From positions 67,663,618-67,727,617 of the forward strand of contig CM055905.1 in NCBI GenBank assembly GCA_029582155.1: a stretch of DNA of 64,000 bases, read 5' to 3'. The notes below the pieces were generated by a model. The model was not told the origin of the DNA and searched no databases. It saw only the letters and a list, made by a program, of their open reading frames with translations. This document shows positions 35,462 to 46,900 of the stretch, one piece after another. The stretch comes from Panopea generosa. Its lineage: Eukaryota > Mollusca > Bivalvia > Adapedonta > Hiatellidae. The number at the start of each line of letters is the position of its first letter. Position 1 is the first letter of the stretch. Made by a program: the position numbers and the translations under genes.

Positions 35462-38240
35462 GGTTAAATTGTTTTAAGAAGTGCACTCTCTAATCTCAAG
35501 TGGGCTCTCTGCTCTTTAGATAAATGGTTTTAGTGGATACACTCTCTATTCTCGAGTTAAATAGTCTTAGGGGATACACTTTATACTATCGGGTTAAATG
35601 GTTTTAGGAGGTACACTCACTATTCTCGAATTAAGTGGTTTTAGGGGCTGCATTTGCTACTCTCGAGTTAAGTGGTTTTTGGGAGTACACTTTCTACTTT
35701 CGAGTTAAATTGTTTTAGGAGGTGCACTCTCTACTATCGAATGAAATGGTATGGGAGGTGCACTCACTATTATCTAGTTAAACAGTTTTAGGAGGTGCAC
35801 TCCATACTATCGAGTTAAATGGTTTTAGGAGGTGCACTCTCTTCACTCGAGTTAAATGGTTTTAGGAGCTGCACTCCATACTATCGAGTTAAATGGTTCT
35901 AGGAGGTGCACTCTCTTCACTCGAGTTAAATGGTTTTAGGGGGTACACTCTCTACTATTAAGTTAAATGGTTTTAGGAGGTACACTCACTATTCTCGAAT
36001 TAAGTGGTTTTAGGGGCTGCATTTGCTACTCTCGAGTTAAGTGGTTTTTGGGAGTACACTCTCTACTTTCGAGTTAAATTGTTTTAGGAGGTGCACTCTC
36101 TACTATCGAATGAAATGGTACGGGAGGTGCACTCACTATTATCTAGTTAAACAGTTTTAGGAGGTGCACTCCATACTATCGAGTTAAATGGTTTTAGGAG
36201 GTGCACTCTCTTCACTTGAGTTAAATGGTTTTAGGAGCTGCACTCCATACTATCGAGTTAAATGGTTTTAGGAGGTGCACTCTCTTCACTCGAGTTAAAT
36301 GGTTTTAGGGGGTACACTCTCTACTATTGAGTTAAATGGTTTTAGGAGGTGCACTCTCTAGTTAAGTGGTTTTAGGAGTAGTACTCTCTACTCTCTAGTT
36401 AAATGGTTTTAGGAGGTGCACTCTCTACTCTCGAGTTAAATGGTTTTAAGAGGTGCACTCACTACTCACGAGTTAAATGGTTTTAGGTGTTGCATTCTCT
36501 ACTCTCGAGTTTAATGGTTTTAGGAGGTGCACTCTCTACTCTCGAGTTAAATGGCTTTAGGTGTTGCATTCTCTACTCTCGAGTTTAATGGTTTTAAGAG
36601 GTGCAGTCTCTACTCTCGAGTTTAATGGTTTTAGGAGGTGCACTCACTACTCTCGAATTAAATGGTTTAAAGTGTTGCATTCTCTACTTTCGAGTTTAAT
36701 GGTTTTAGGAGGTGCACTCTCTACTCTCGAGTCTAATGGTTTTAGGAGGTGCACTCACTACTCTCGAGTTAAATGGTTTAAGGTGTTGCATTCTCTACTT
36801 TCGAGTTTAATGGTTTTAGGAGGTGCACTCTCTACTCTCGAGTTTAATGGTTTTAGGAGGTGCCCTCTCTACTCTCGAGTGAAATGGTTTTAGGAGGTGC
36901 ACTCTCTACTCTCGAGTTAAATGGTTTTAGGAGGTGCACTCTCTACTATCGAGTTAAATGGTTTTAGGAGGTGCTCTCTCTACTCTCGAGTTAAATGGTT
37001 TTAAGAGGTGCACTCTCTACTCACGAGTTAAAGGGTTTTAAGAGGTGCACTCTCTACTCTCGAGTTAAATGGTTTTAGGAGGTGCACTCTCTACTCTCGA
37101 GTTAAATGGTTTTATGTGTTGCATTCTCTACTCTCGAGTTTAATGGTTTTAGGAGGTGCACTCCCTACTCTCGAGTTAAATGGTTTTAGGAGGTGCACTC
37201 TCCACTCTCGAGTTAAATGGTTTTAGGAGGTGCACTCTCTACTCTCGAGTTAAATTGTTTTAGGAGGTGCACTCTCTACTCTCGAGTTAAATGGTTTAAG
37301 GTGTTGCATTCTCTACTTTCGAGTTTAATGGTTTTAGGACGTTCACTCTCTACTCTCGAGTTTAATGGTTTTAGGAGGTGCACTCTCTACTCTCGAGTGA
37401 AATGGTTTTAGGAGGTGCACTCTCTACTCTCTAGTGAAATGGTTTTAGGAGGTGCACTCTCTACTCTCGAGTTAAATGGTTTTAGGAGGTGCACTCTCTA
37501 CTCTCGAGTTAAATGGTTTTAGGAGGTGCTCTCTCTACTCTCGAGTTAAATGGTTTTAGGGGGTGCACCCTCTACTCTCGAGTTAAATGGTTTTAAGAGG
37601 TGCACTCTCTACTCTCGAGTTAAATGGTTTTAGGAGGTGCACTCTCTACTCTCGAGTTAAATGGTTTGATGTGTTGCATTCTCTACTCTCGAGTGTAATG
37701 GTTTTAGGAGGTGCACTCCCTACTCTCGAGTTAAATGGTTTTAGGAGGTGCACTCTCTACTCTCGAGTTAAATGGTTTTAGGAGGTGCACTCTCTACTCT
37801 CGAGTTAAATTGTTTTAGGAGGTGCACTTTCTACTCTCGAGTTAAATGGTTTTAGGTGTTGCATTCTCTACTCTCGAGTTTAATGGTTTTAGGAGGTGCA
37901 CTCTACTCTCGAGTTTAATGGTTTTAGGAGGTGCACTCTCTACTCTCGAGTTAAATGGTTTTAGGGGGTGCACTCTCTACTCTCGAGTTAAATGGTTTTA
38001 AGAGGTGCACTCTTTACTCACTCTCAAGTTGAATGGTTTTAGGAAGTGCATTCTCTACTCTCGAGTTTAATTGTTTTAGGAGGTGCACTCTCTACTTTCG
38101 AGTTAAATGGTTTTAGGTGTTGCACTCTTTACTCTCGAGTTAGGTGGTTTTAAGGGGCACACTCTCTACTCTTGGGTTATGTGGTTTCAGGGGGCACGCT
38201 CTCTACTCTCGAGTTAAATAGTTTCATGGAAAGCGCTTTC
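35462..38240. repeat. 37-bp satellite, about 75 copies
   Basis: Units of TCGAGTTAAATGGTTTTAGG then AGGTGCACTCTCTACTC. The first copies are the most diverged. A block near 35621-35980 is repeated about 369 bp later, i.e. ten units duplicated together. Confidence 0.96.
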
Positions 38241-38394
38241 TTCCCTCGAATTAAATGTTTTTTGGAGGTGAACGGATACAGCTCTGCCAATTTGGTCCGT
38301 TAAATAGCAATGTTGGAAAACCACATTTGAGCACGCCTCATATTATTAATAATATTATAATTATTATACTAATATATATTAGCGTACTGCGGGC

Positions 38395-38463
38395 TGGTTT
38401 TGGGTGTGTGGGGTGGGAGGATGAGCCGGGTGAAGTGGTGGGGCGGTGGGGTGGGGGGGGGGG
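38395..38463 (+). other. G-rich tract with quadruplex potential
   Basis: Many runs of three or more G (GTGGGGCGGTGGGGTGGG and a longer G run) within 70 bp, just beyond the 37-bp satellite. Confidence 0.5.
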
Positions 38464-38621
38464 GCTTTTTGTCATATACACCATGACAGCAGTACCGCTA
38501 TACAATATAAACAACAACAAAAACAAAAACAACAAAAACCTTTGTAGATATTTTTAGTATGAAATTGTACATATAAAAATACACATGGAATTTCAGTAGC
38601 AGTTTCAAAATTATATATTAA

Positions 38622-39062
38622 AGTAACACATCCACGTTTGAACTTTTAAAAAAAAAATTTAATTGAGTTATGAGCACATTTCCCATACAAACATATGATC
38701 AATGAGCTGTATATGAGCATATAAACACAATCCCGAACAAAATGATGCCCAAATTATAATGCGTGACTAACACTTTATAAAACAAGGGTGTAACTCACCC
38801 GAGTCAAAAAAATTGTCAAAATGACTTTCAAGGCAGGTTAAGTACACTACGCACTAAAACGTGAAGTTTTTTAATACGACTCGCATAATTCAATTTGAAG
38901 CCAAGTTGGAATCCTCGGCAATTTAAAAATAAATTCTAAAGCGTTCTGGATAGTGTTTGTTAGCACATATACAGCTCACTGACCATATATTTATGTATGG
39001 GAAATGTGCTCACAACTCAATTGAAAAACTTTTTAAAAAAGTTTAAACGTGGATGTGTTGCT
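38622..39062. mobile_element. 441-bp long-inverted-repeat MITE, TTAA target
   Basis: Left end AGTAACACATCCACGTTTG and right end AACGTGGATGTGTTGCT are inverted, flanked by TTAA both sides. The similarity continues inward for about 100 bp (GAGCACATTTCCCATAC against GTATGGGAAATGTGCTC), so the element can fold back. Confidence 0.82.
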
Positions 39063-40014
39063 TTAAATACATACACGCAAAACAATTATAAGAATAGTCA
39101 GACAAATAAATGGCAAATGAAATACAGTTCGGAAAACATAAAATTCTACTCAAATTACACACTTAACATTTAGTTTTATAATAAAAGCATATATTAGGCT
39201 GACTGAAATTTGTTTGTTATTCATCCTTGTAGCTATTTCGGTTTTCAACTTAAAACTTCCCGGGTCAGGTCTGTTAAACCCTATTGATAAACCTGGGAAT
39301 TCCACGCCTGCTCTTTAACGCTTTCTCCTAGCTGATCACCTCGGCCTTTATGCCACGCAATAGACCTCTGACATAATAAGGCGCCATTTTAGAACAAATT
39401 TCAGTCACATGATAAAATAAAATGGCAGCCCCCTTATGCCACCTTATTGTTCCTTCTCAAGAGAAGGAACACTTATGATGGACAATTTACACTTGACTGA
39501 GCAGGTAATGGATACAAGGGTACTGTCAAAGGCATGCCGAACAGAAGGGCGCCGCCATCTTAATCTGGTTCCCCGTCCTATTATGGTACCCATTCAAAAT
39601 TTCGTAGTATGCAGAGGACCAGTCTACCGCTTTCTTGGACTCATGCATATTCATTACAAATAGCCTCTATGCCAATTTATATTCATGCGCCTTAAAGTCA
39701 ATCTATTGTAAAAAATGCAAGTTTTAACAGCAGATCGATAAGGAACAATTATTCGTATAGAGTATTAACCCCTGTATTGAATATTTGATAATATAGAATA
39801 GAGATTAATATAATGAATGTGCATAGACTCCCGCCAAATAATCACGTAATGGAATAGTCGCTTGTCACGTGATAATTTAGCTTCAAATATATCTGTGCAA
39901 TATTTGCAAATGCTGAAGTTCAGGTTTGCAAATGCTTCCTTTCATATATTTTGACCTGTGTAGATTTTTTTCTCTTGCGTTCCGTAAATGCATATGTGTA
40001 AAATGTGTGCGTGC
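39063..40014. other. Intergenic DNA, no gene supported
   Basis: A 75-codon plus-strand frame at 39436 is not recognisable. Otherwise AT-rich DNA leading to the 55-bp satellite. Confidence 0.45.
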
Positions 40015-43000
40015 GTGATTACACATGAGAAGTGACGACAGAGGTTATCCCCCTTGATTATCCCCCTTAGTGATTATACATGAGAAGTGACGACATAGAT
40101 TACCCCCCTTGATTATCCCCCTTAGTGATTTTACATGAAAAATGACGGCAGAGGTTATCCTCTTTGATTATCCCACTAAGTGATTATACATGAGAAGTGA
40201 CGAGAGAGGTTATCCCCCTTGAATACCCCCCATAGTGATTATACATGAGAAGTGACTACAGAGGTTACCCCCCTTGATTACTCCCCTTAGTGATTATACA
40301 TGAGAAGTGACGACAGAGGTTATCCCCTTTGATTATCCCACTTAGTGATTATACATGATAAGTGACTACAGAGGTTATCCGCTTTGATTATCCCCCATAG
40401 TGATAATACATGAGAAGTGACTACAGAGTTATCCCCTTTGATTATCCCCCTTAGTGATGATACATGAGAAGTGACGGCAGAGGTTATCCCCTTTGATTAT
40501 TCCACCTTTGTGATTATACATGAGAAGTGACGGCAGAGGTTATCCCCCTTGATTATCCCCCTTAGTGATTATTCATGAGAAGTGACGACAGAGGTTATCC
40601 CCCTTGATTATTCCCCCTTTGTGATAATACATGAGAAGTGACGACAGAGGTTATCCGCTTTGATTATCGCCCTTAGTGATGATACATGAGAAGTGACGAC
40701 AGAGGTTATCCCCCTTGATTATCCCCCTTAGTGATGATACATGAGAAGTGACGACAGAGGTTATCCCCCTTGATTATTCCCCCTTTGTGATAATACATGA
40801 GAAGTGACGACAGAGGTTATCCGCTTTGATTATCGCCCTTAGTGATTATAAATGAGAAGTGACGACAGACGTTATCCCCCTTGATTATTCCCCCTTAGTG
40901 ATTATACATGAGAAGTGACGACAGAGGTTATCCCCCTTGATTACACCCCTTAGTGTTTATACATGAGAAGTGACGACAGATGTTATCCGCTTTGATTACC
41001 CCCCTTAGTGATTATACATGAGAAGTGACGACAGCGGTTATCCCCCTTGATTACCCCCGTTAGTGATTATACATGAGAAGTGACGACAGAAGTTATCCCC
41101 TTTGATTATTCCCCCTTAGTGATTATACATGAGAAGTGACGACAGAGGTTATCCAATTTGATTATTCCCCCTAAGTGATTATACATGAGAAGTGACGATA
41201 GATGCTATCCCCCTTGATTACCCCCTTAGTGATTATACATGAAAGTGGCGACAGAGGTTATCCCTCTTGATTATTCCCCCTTAGTGATTATACATGAGAA
41301 GTGACGTCAGAGGTTATCCCCCTTGATTACCCCCGTTAGTGATTATACATGAGAAGTGACGACAGAAGTTATCCCCCTTGATTATTCCCCCTTAGTGATT
41401 ATACATGAGAAGTGACGACAGAGGTTATCCAATTTGTTTATTCCCCCTAAGTGATTATACATGAGAAGTGACGATAGATGCTATCCCCCTTGATTACCCC
41501 CTTAGTGATTATACACGAGACGTGGCGACAGGGGTTATCCCCCTTGATTACTCCAGTGAGTGATTATACATGAGAAGTGACGACAGAGGTTATCCCCCTT
41601 GATTACTCCCCTTAGTGATTATTCATGAGAAGTGACGACAGAGGTTATCCCCCTTGATTACTCCCCTTAGTGATTATTCATGAAAAGTGACGACAGAGGT
41701 TATCCCCCTTGATTATCCCCCTTAGTGATTATACATCAGACGTGACGACAGAGGTTTTCCCCCTTGATTACTCCCCTTAGTGAGTATTCATGAAAAGTGA
41801 CGACAGAGGTTATCCCCCTTGATTATCCCACTTAGTGATTATACATAAGAAGTGACGACAGAGGTTATCCCCCTTGATTACTCCCCTTAGTGATTATTCA
41901 TGAGAAGTGACGACAGAGGTTACCCCCTTTGATTATCCCCCTAAATGATTATTCATGGAAAGTGACGACAGAGGTTATCCCACTTTATTATCCACCTAAG
42001 TGATTATACATGAGAAGTGACGACAGAGGTTATCCCCCTTGATTATCCCCCTTAGTTATTATACATGAGAAGTGGCGACAGAGGTTATCCCCCTTGATTA
42101 CCCCCTCTCCCGCCACCTTAGTGATTATACATGAGAAGTGACGACAGAGGTTATCTCCTTTGATTATTCCCCCTTAGTGATTATACATGAGAATTGACGA
42201 CAGGGGTTATCCTCCTTGATTATTCCCCCTTAGTGATTATACATGAGAATTGACGACAGAGGTTATCCCCCTTGACTCCCCCTTAGTGATTATACATGAG
42301 AAGTGACGACAGAGGTTATCCAATTTGATTATTCCCCCTAAGTGATTATACAAGAGAAGTGACGATAGATGATATCCCCCTTGATTACCCCCCTTAGTGA
42401 TTATACATGAGAAGTGGCGACAGGGGTTATCCCCCTTGATTACTCCAGTTAGTGATTATACATGAGAAGTGACGACAGAGGTTATCCCCCTTGATTACTC
42501 CCCTTAGTGATTATTCATGAGAAGTGACGACAGAGGTTATCCCCCTTGATTATCCCCCTTAGTGATTATACATAAGAAGTGACGACAGAGGTTTTCCCCC
42601 TTGATTACTCCCCTTAGTGATTATTCATACGAAGTGACGAGAGAGGTTATCCCCCTTGATTACCCCCCTTAGTGATTATACATGAGAAGTGACGACAGAG
42701 GTTATCCCCCTTGATTATCCCCTTAGTGACTCTTCATGAGAAGTGACGACAGAGGTTATCCCCTTTGATTATTCCCCCTTAGTGATTATACATGAGAAGT
42801 GACGACAGAGGTTATCCCCCTTGAATACCCCCCATAGTGATTATACATGAGAAGTGACAGCAGAGGTTATCCCCTTTGATTATTCCTCCTTAGTGATTAT
42901 ACATGAGAAGTGACAGCAGAGATTATCCCCCTTGATTATCCCCCTTAGTGATTATACATGAGAAGTGACGACAGAGGTTATCCTCTTTGATTATTCCTCC

Positions 43001-43232
43001 TTAGTGATTATACATGATAAGTGACGGCAGAGGTTATCCCCCTTGCTTATCTCCCTTAGTGGTTATTCATGAGAAGTGACGACAGAGGTTATCCCCTTTG
43101 ATTGTCCCCCTTAGTGATTAAACATGAGAAGTGACGACAGAGGTTATCCCCTTTGATTATTCCCCTTAAGTGATTATACATGAGAAGTGACAACAAAGGT
43201 TATCCCCCTTGATTATCCCCTAAGTGATTATA
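40015..43232. repeat. 55-bp satellite, about 58 copies, at the 3' end of BiP
   Basis: Units of GATTATACATGAGAAGTGAC then GACAGAGGTTATCCCCCTTG and ATTATCCCCCTTAGT. It ends about 45 bp beyond the BiP polyadenylation signal (43276-43281) and about 130 bp from the BiP stop. Confidence 0.97.
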
Positions 43233-43275
43233 CATGAGATAAAAAAACGAGTGCTGTTTTCAGTGAAATATCACT

Positions 43276-43281
43276 TTTATT
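43276..43281 (-). promoter_or_regulatory. Polyadenylation signal of the BiP gene
   Basis: AATAAA on the minus strand, 84 bp past the stop codon and about 45 bp before the 55-bp satellite begins. It is the only full hexamer I see between stop and array. Confidence 0.6.
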
Positions 43282-43365
43282 TTACCGAGTGAACATTGAT
43301 GCTGTACGGTCACTAATGATGACAAGGTTCTGTGTGACTATGAAACATTAAGGCACAAAATGTAT

Positions 43366-43901
43366 TTATAATTCCTCATGTTCTGATTGGTTATTTTCAT
43401 AAAGTTTTTTAATGATAGGATGGACAGCATCATCTAACTTTTGTCGTTCTTTTACAAAATCTTCAGTATCTGCATCAGCATGTTGGTTTAGCCACTCGGA
43501 AGCCTCATTGAGCGCATTTTCTACAGTTTCCTTGTCTTCGCTTGTAATTGTTTTCCCTAATTTGTCGGAATCATTTATTTGATTTTTTAATGAATATATA
43601 AAACCTTCCAAGTCGTTTTTGGCATCCATTCTATCTTTGATGAGCTTGTCATTTTCTGCGTACTGTTCCCCCTCCGATATCATTTTGTCTATTTCCTCTG
43701 GCGTCAATCGATTCTGACTGTTTTCGATAACAATGTTATTTTTCTGTCCGGTACCCTTGTCTTCTGCGCCAACGCGTAAAATCCCGTTCACATCCACCTC
43801 AAACGAGACTTCAATTTGTGGAATACCCCTTGGAGCCGGGGGAATTCCGGTTAAATCGAACTTTCCCAGTAAGTTGTTATTTTTCGTCATAGTTCTCTCT
43901 C
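43366..43901 (-). CDS. HSPA5: BiP exon 6: peptide-binding domain, lid and HEEL tail
   Basis: The acceptor is TTTTTTTAG. The split Gly codon gives [13 protein letters not shown]. It continues with [29 protein letters not shown] and a charged helical lid, ending SEHEEL and a stop at 43366-43368. Confidence 0.95.
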
Positions 43902-46900
43902 CTAAAAAAACACCTTTTTTGTTAAATTATATTTAAAAAAATTATTATTTTACTTCGATTGAAAAAAAGCTCTTACAACTTAGACAAATCACGCTGGAAG
44001 TCTTCCTTGGCAGAACCAGTATTTAGCATATGCAGGACAAGTGTCTTGCTCAAGGACACCACACAATGACACCACACAAGAACATCAGACAAGGACACCA
44101 CATACGGACACCACACAAGGACACCCCACAAGGACACCACATAATGACATCACATAAAGACACCACACAATGACATCACACAAAGACACCACACAAGGAC
44201 AAGGACACCACACAGGGACACCACACAAGGACACCACACAATGACACCACACAAGGACATAACACAAGGACACCACACAATGACACCACACAAGGACACC
44301 ACACAAGAACATCAGACAAGGACAACACATAAGGACACCAAACAAGGGCGCAACACAAGGACACCACACAGGGACACCACACAATGACATCACATGAAGA
44401 CACCACACAATGACACCACACAAGGACAAGGACACCACACAGGAACACCACACAATGACATCACATAAAGATACCACACAGTGACACCACACAAGAACAT
44501 CAGACAACGACAACACACAGTGACACCACACAAGGACACCACACAATGACATCACATAAGGACATCACACAATGACACGACACAAGGACATCACACAAAG
44601 ACACCACACAAGGACAATGACACCACACAGGGACATCACACAATGACATCACATAAAGACACCACACAATGACACCACACAAGGACACCGCACAGGGACA
44701 CCACACAATGACACCACACAAGGACACCACACAAGGCCATCACACAAGGACATCACACAATGACACGACGTAAGGACCCCACACAAGGACACCACACAAG
44801 AACATCAGACAAGGACAACACATAAGGACACCAAACAAGGGCACCACACAAGGACACCACACAGGGACAACACACAATGACATCACATAAAGACACCACA
44901 CAATGCCATCACACAATGCCTTCACACAAGGACACCACATAAGGACACCACACAAGGGCATCACACATAGCTGTTCAAAATGATATCATATAAATATAAA
45001 TCATAAAGTAACTTATTCAGACAACACTCAAAATCATTTAGGTAACGGGGTTCAATAAAAAGAATCGATATTCGCAATAGATTTTGATGAAACTCTTAAG
45101 AAAATGTAGAAAGATGTTATATAATCAAATAAAATAAATTCTAAAAAATCGATAAAGAACTCAATGTTTTATTGCTGTTTATTTGAGAGTTGCGTTTCTA
45201 AAATCTGTCGGTGTGTTTGCATTTACTTTGTTACAGCCAGTCCACTCATTTTTCAGTTGAGCATGGAACACAGTTTTGTTACCTCGGTTCTGGTGACAAT
45301 TTAACAGTATAGTTAAACTTATTTATTTTATATCGACTGTGAAGCAGGTTCTTACAGCTTAGTCAAATTACGCTCGAAGCTTTCCTGGGTAGAACCAGTA
45401 CGTATTTATTAGCATATGCGGATAAAGTGTTTTGTTCAAGGACACTACATATATAGCCGCGGTTTTTTGTTAGGCAAATGAGCCGAGTCTGAACCCGTGA
45501 CCTTAGACATGGAACATATAGATTTAACCCATTTTGCGTTATAAATTCTATTCAACAACGAACGTCGTCGGTAAAATAATATTTGATGTTGACAAAAACG
45601 AGTTGATCTTCCTTTGGGAAAAGATTATTAAAAATATCAAATCTCACGTGAATATATTTTGTCTAATCGGAACATCACTCGGCCATTTCCGCCTACAACG
45701 TAAACGATGGCGGAAATTGCCGAGCGATGTTCCGATAGTATTTTGTCCTAATATTTGAAAACATTTATACCTTCAAACACTTGAATCGTGACCACAGGCT
45801 GGTTGTCGGCTGCCGTAGAAAATATCTGAGACTTCTTTGTCGGTATGGCTGTATTCCTTTCAATGAGTTTCGTCATCACCCCTCCCACTGTCTCAATACC
45901 CAGAGTCAGCGGGTTGACATTTATTATCAAAATATCATCCAATCTCCCGTCAACACCTCCCATAATGCCGCCCTGCACAGCTGCACCGTAAGCTACACTT
46001 TCGTCCGGGTTTATCCCCCGATTCGGTTCCTACAAAAGATAAAAATATATAACTATTGAAATTAACGACCTAAAATGAATAGAAATTGCCGTAATATAGA
46101 CATGACTATTTGTGAAAGACGTCGCTGTATTCTTGTTTGACTAAAGGGCCACCCGACATAGTCACGTGGTGAACCTACCTGACATAATGCTATGGAGTGG
46201 TGTCAAAATTCGGAAGAAAGTGTTCGCTCCATGTAACATTTTTGCCGATAACTTTCTTAATATTTCAGTAAAACTCACAAAACAGAGACGAATGCCGTCT
46301 CTGAGTAGAGATGAACCACCGATGCTATCAAGTCACCATGTAAAACTGGTTGTTTTTCTTGTAAAAAGTGCAAAGGTCTATTTATGTAACTTGCACCGCT
46401 CCATACCATAATCTTTTCACGTGCACTTTGAAACAGAGATTATATCATATTGGTATCATTCTAACCTTCCCATTGAAGAATTCCTTCACCAGCGCTTGTA
46501 TTTTTGGGATTCTCGTAGAGCCTCCGACCAGGACGATTTCATCAATCTCTGACGGTTTCATGTCGCCATCGTCTAGCACTTTTTGCACGGGTCCAAGAGT
46601 GGACTTGAATAGCTCCTGTAACAGGCATATATAAACAGCTACAGAAGGGTGTAACACGGGCCAAGTAATGTGGTGCAATATTTCTATTGCTGAATATATC
46701 AAGTCTGGGTGAAAGCTGGGCGGTAGTGCAGTGGGTAGAACGTTGGCCTTTCACGCTAAAGGTTAAGGTTTCGGTCCACAGTTCGACCAGTTGGCCTCTC
46801 CAAACAAAACACCACTCAGTACAGATTGTCTACCAAGGAAGCGGACTGAATAGCGGTTAGTATAAGCTCTGAACTATCTTTAGAAGAATCAGGGTGAAAT

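Noticed and set aside
39436..39663. 75-codon plus-strand frame between arrays
   Set aside because: No family resemblance and no splice or promoter context. Length is within chance expectation.
44085..44964. Cys/Val-rich minus-strand frames ([12 protein letters not shown] type)
   Set aside because: Translation of the 13-bp minisatellite inside BiP intron 5, not a gene.
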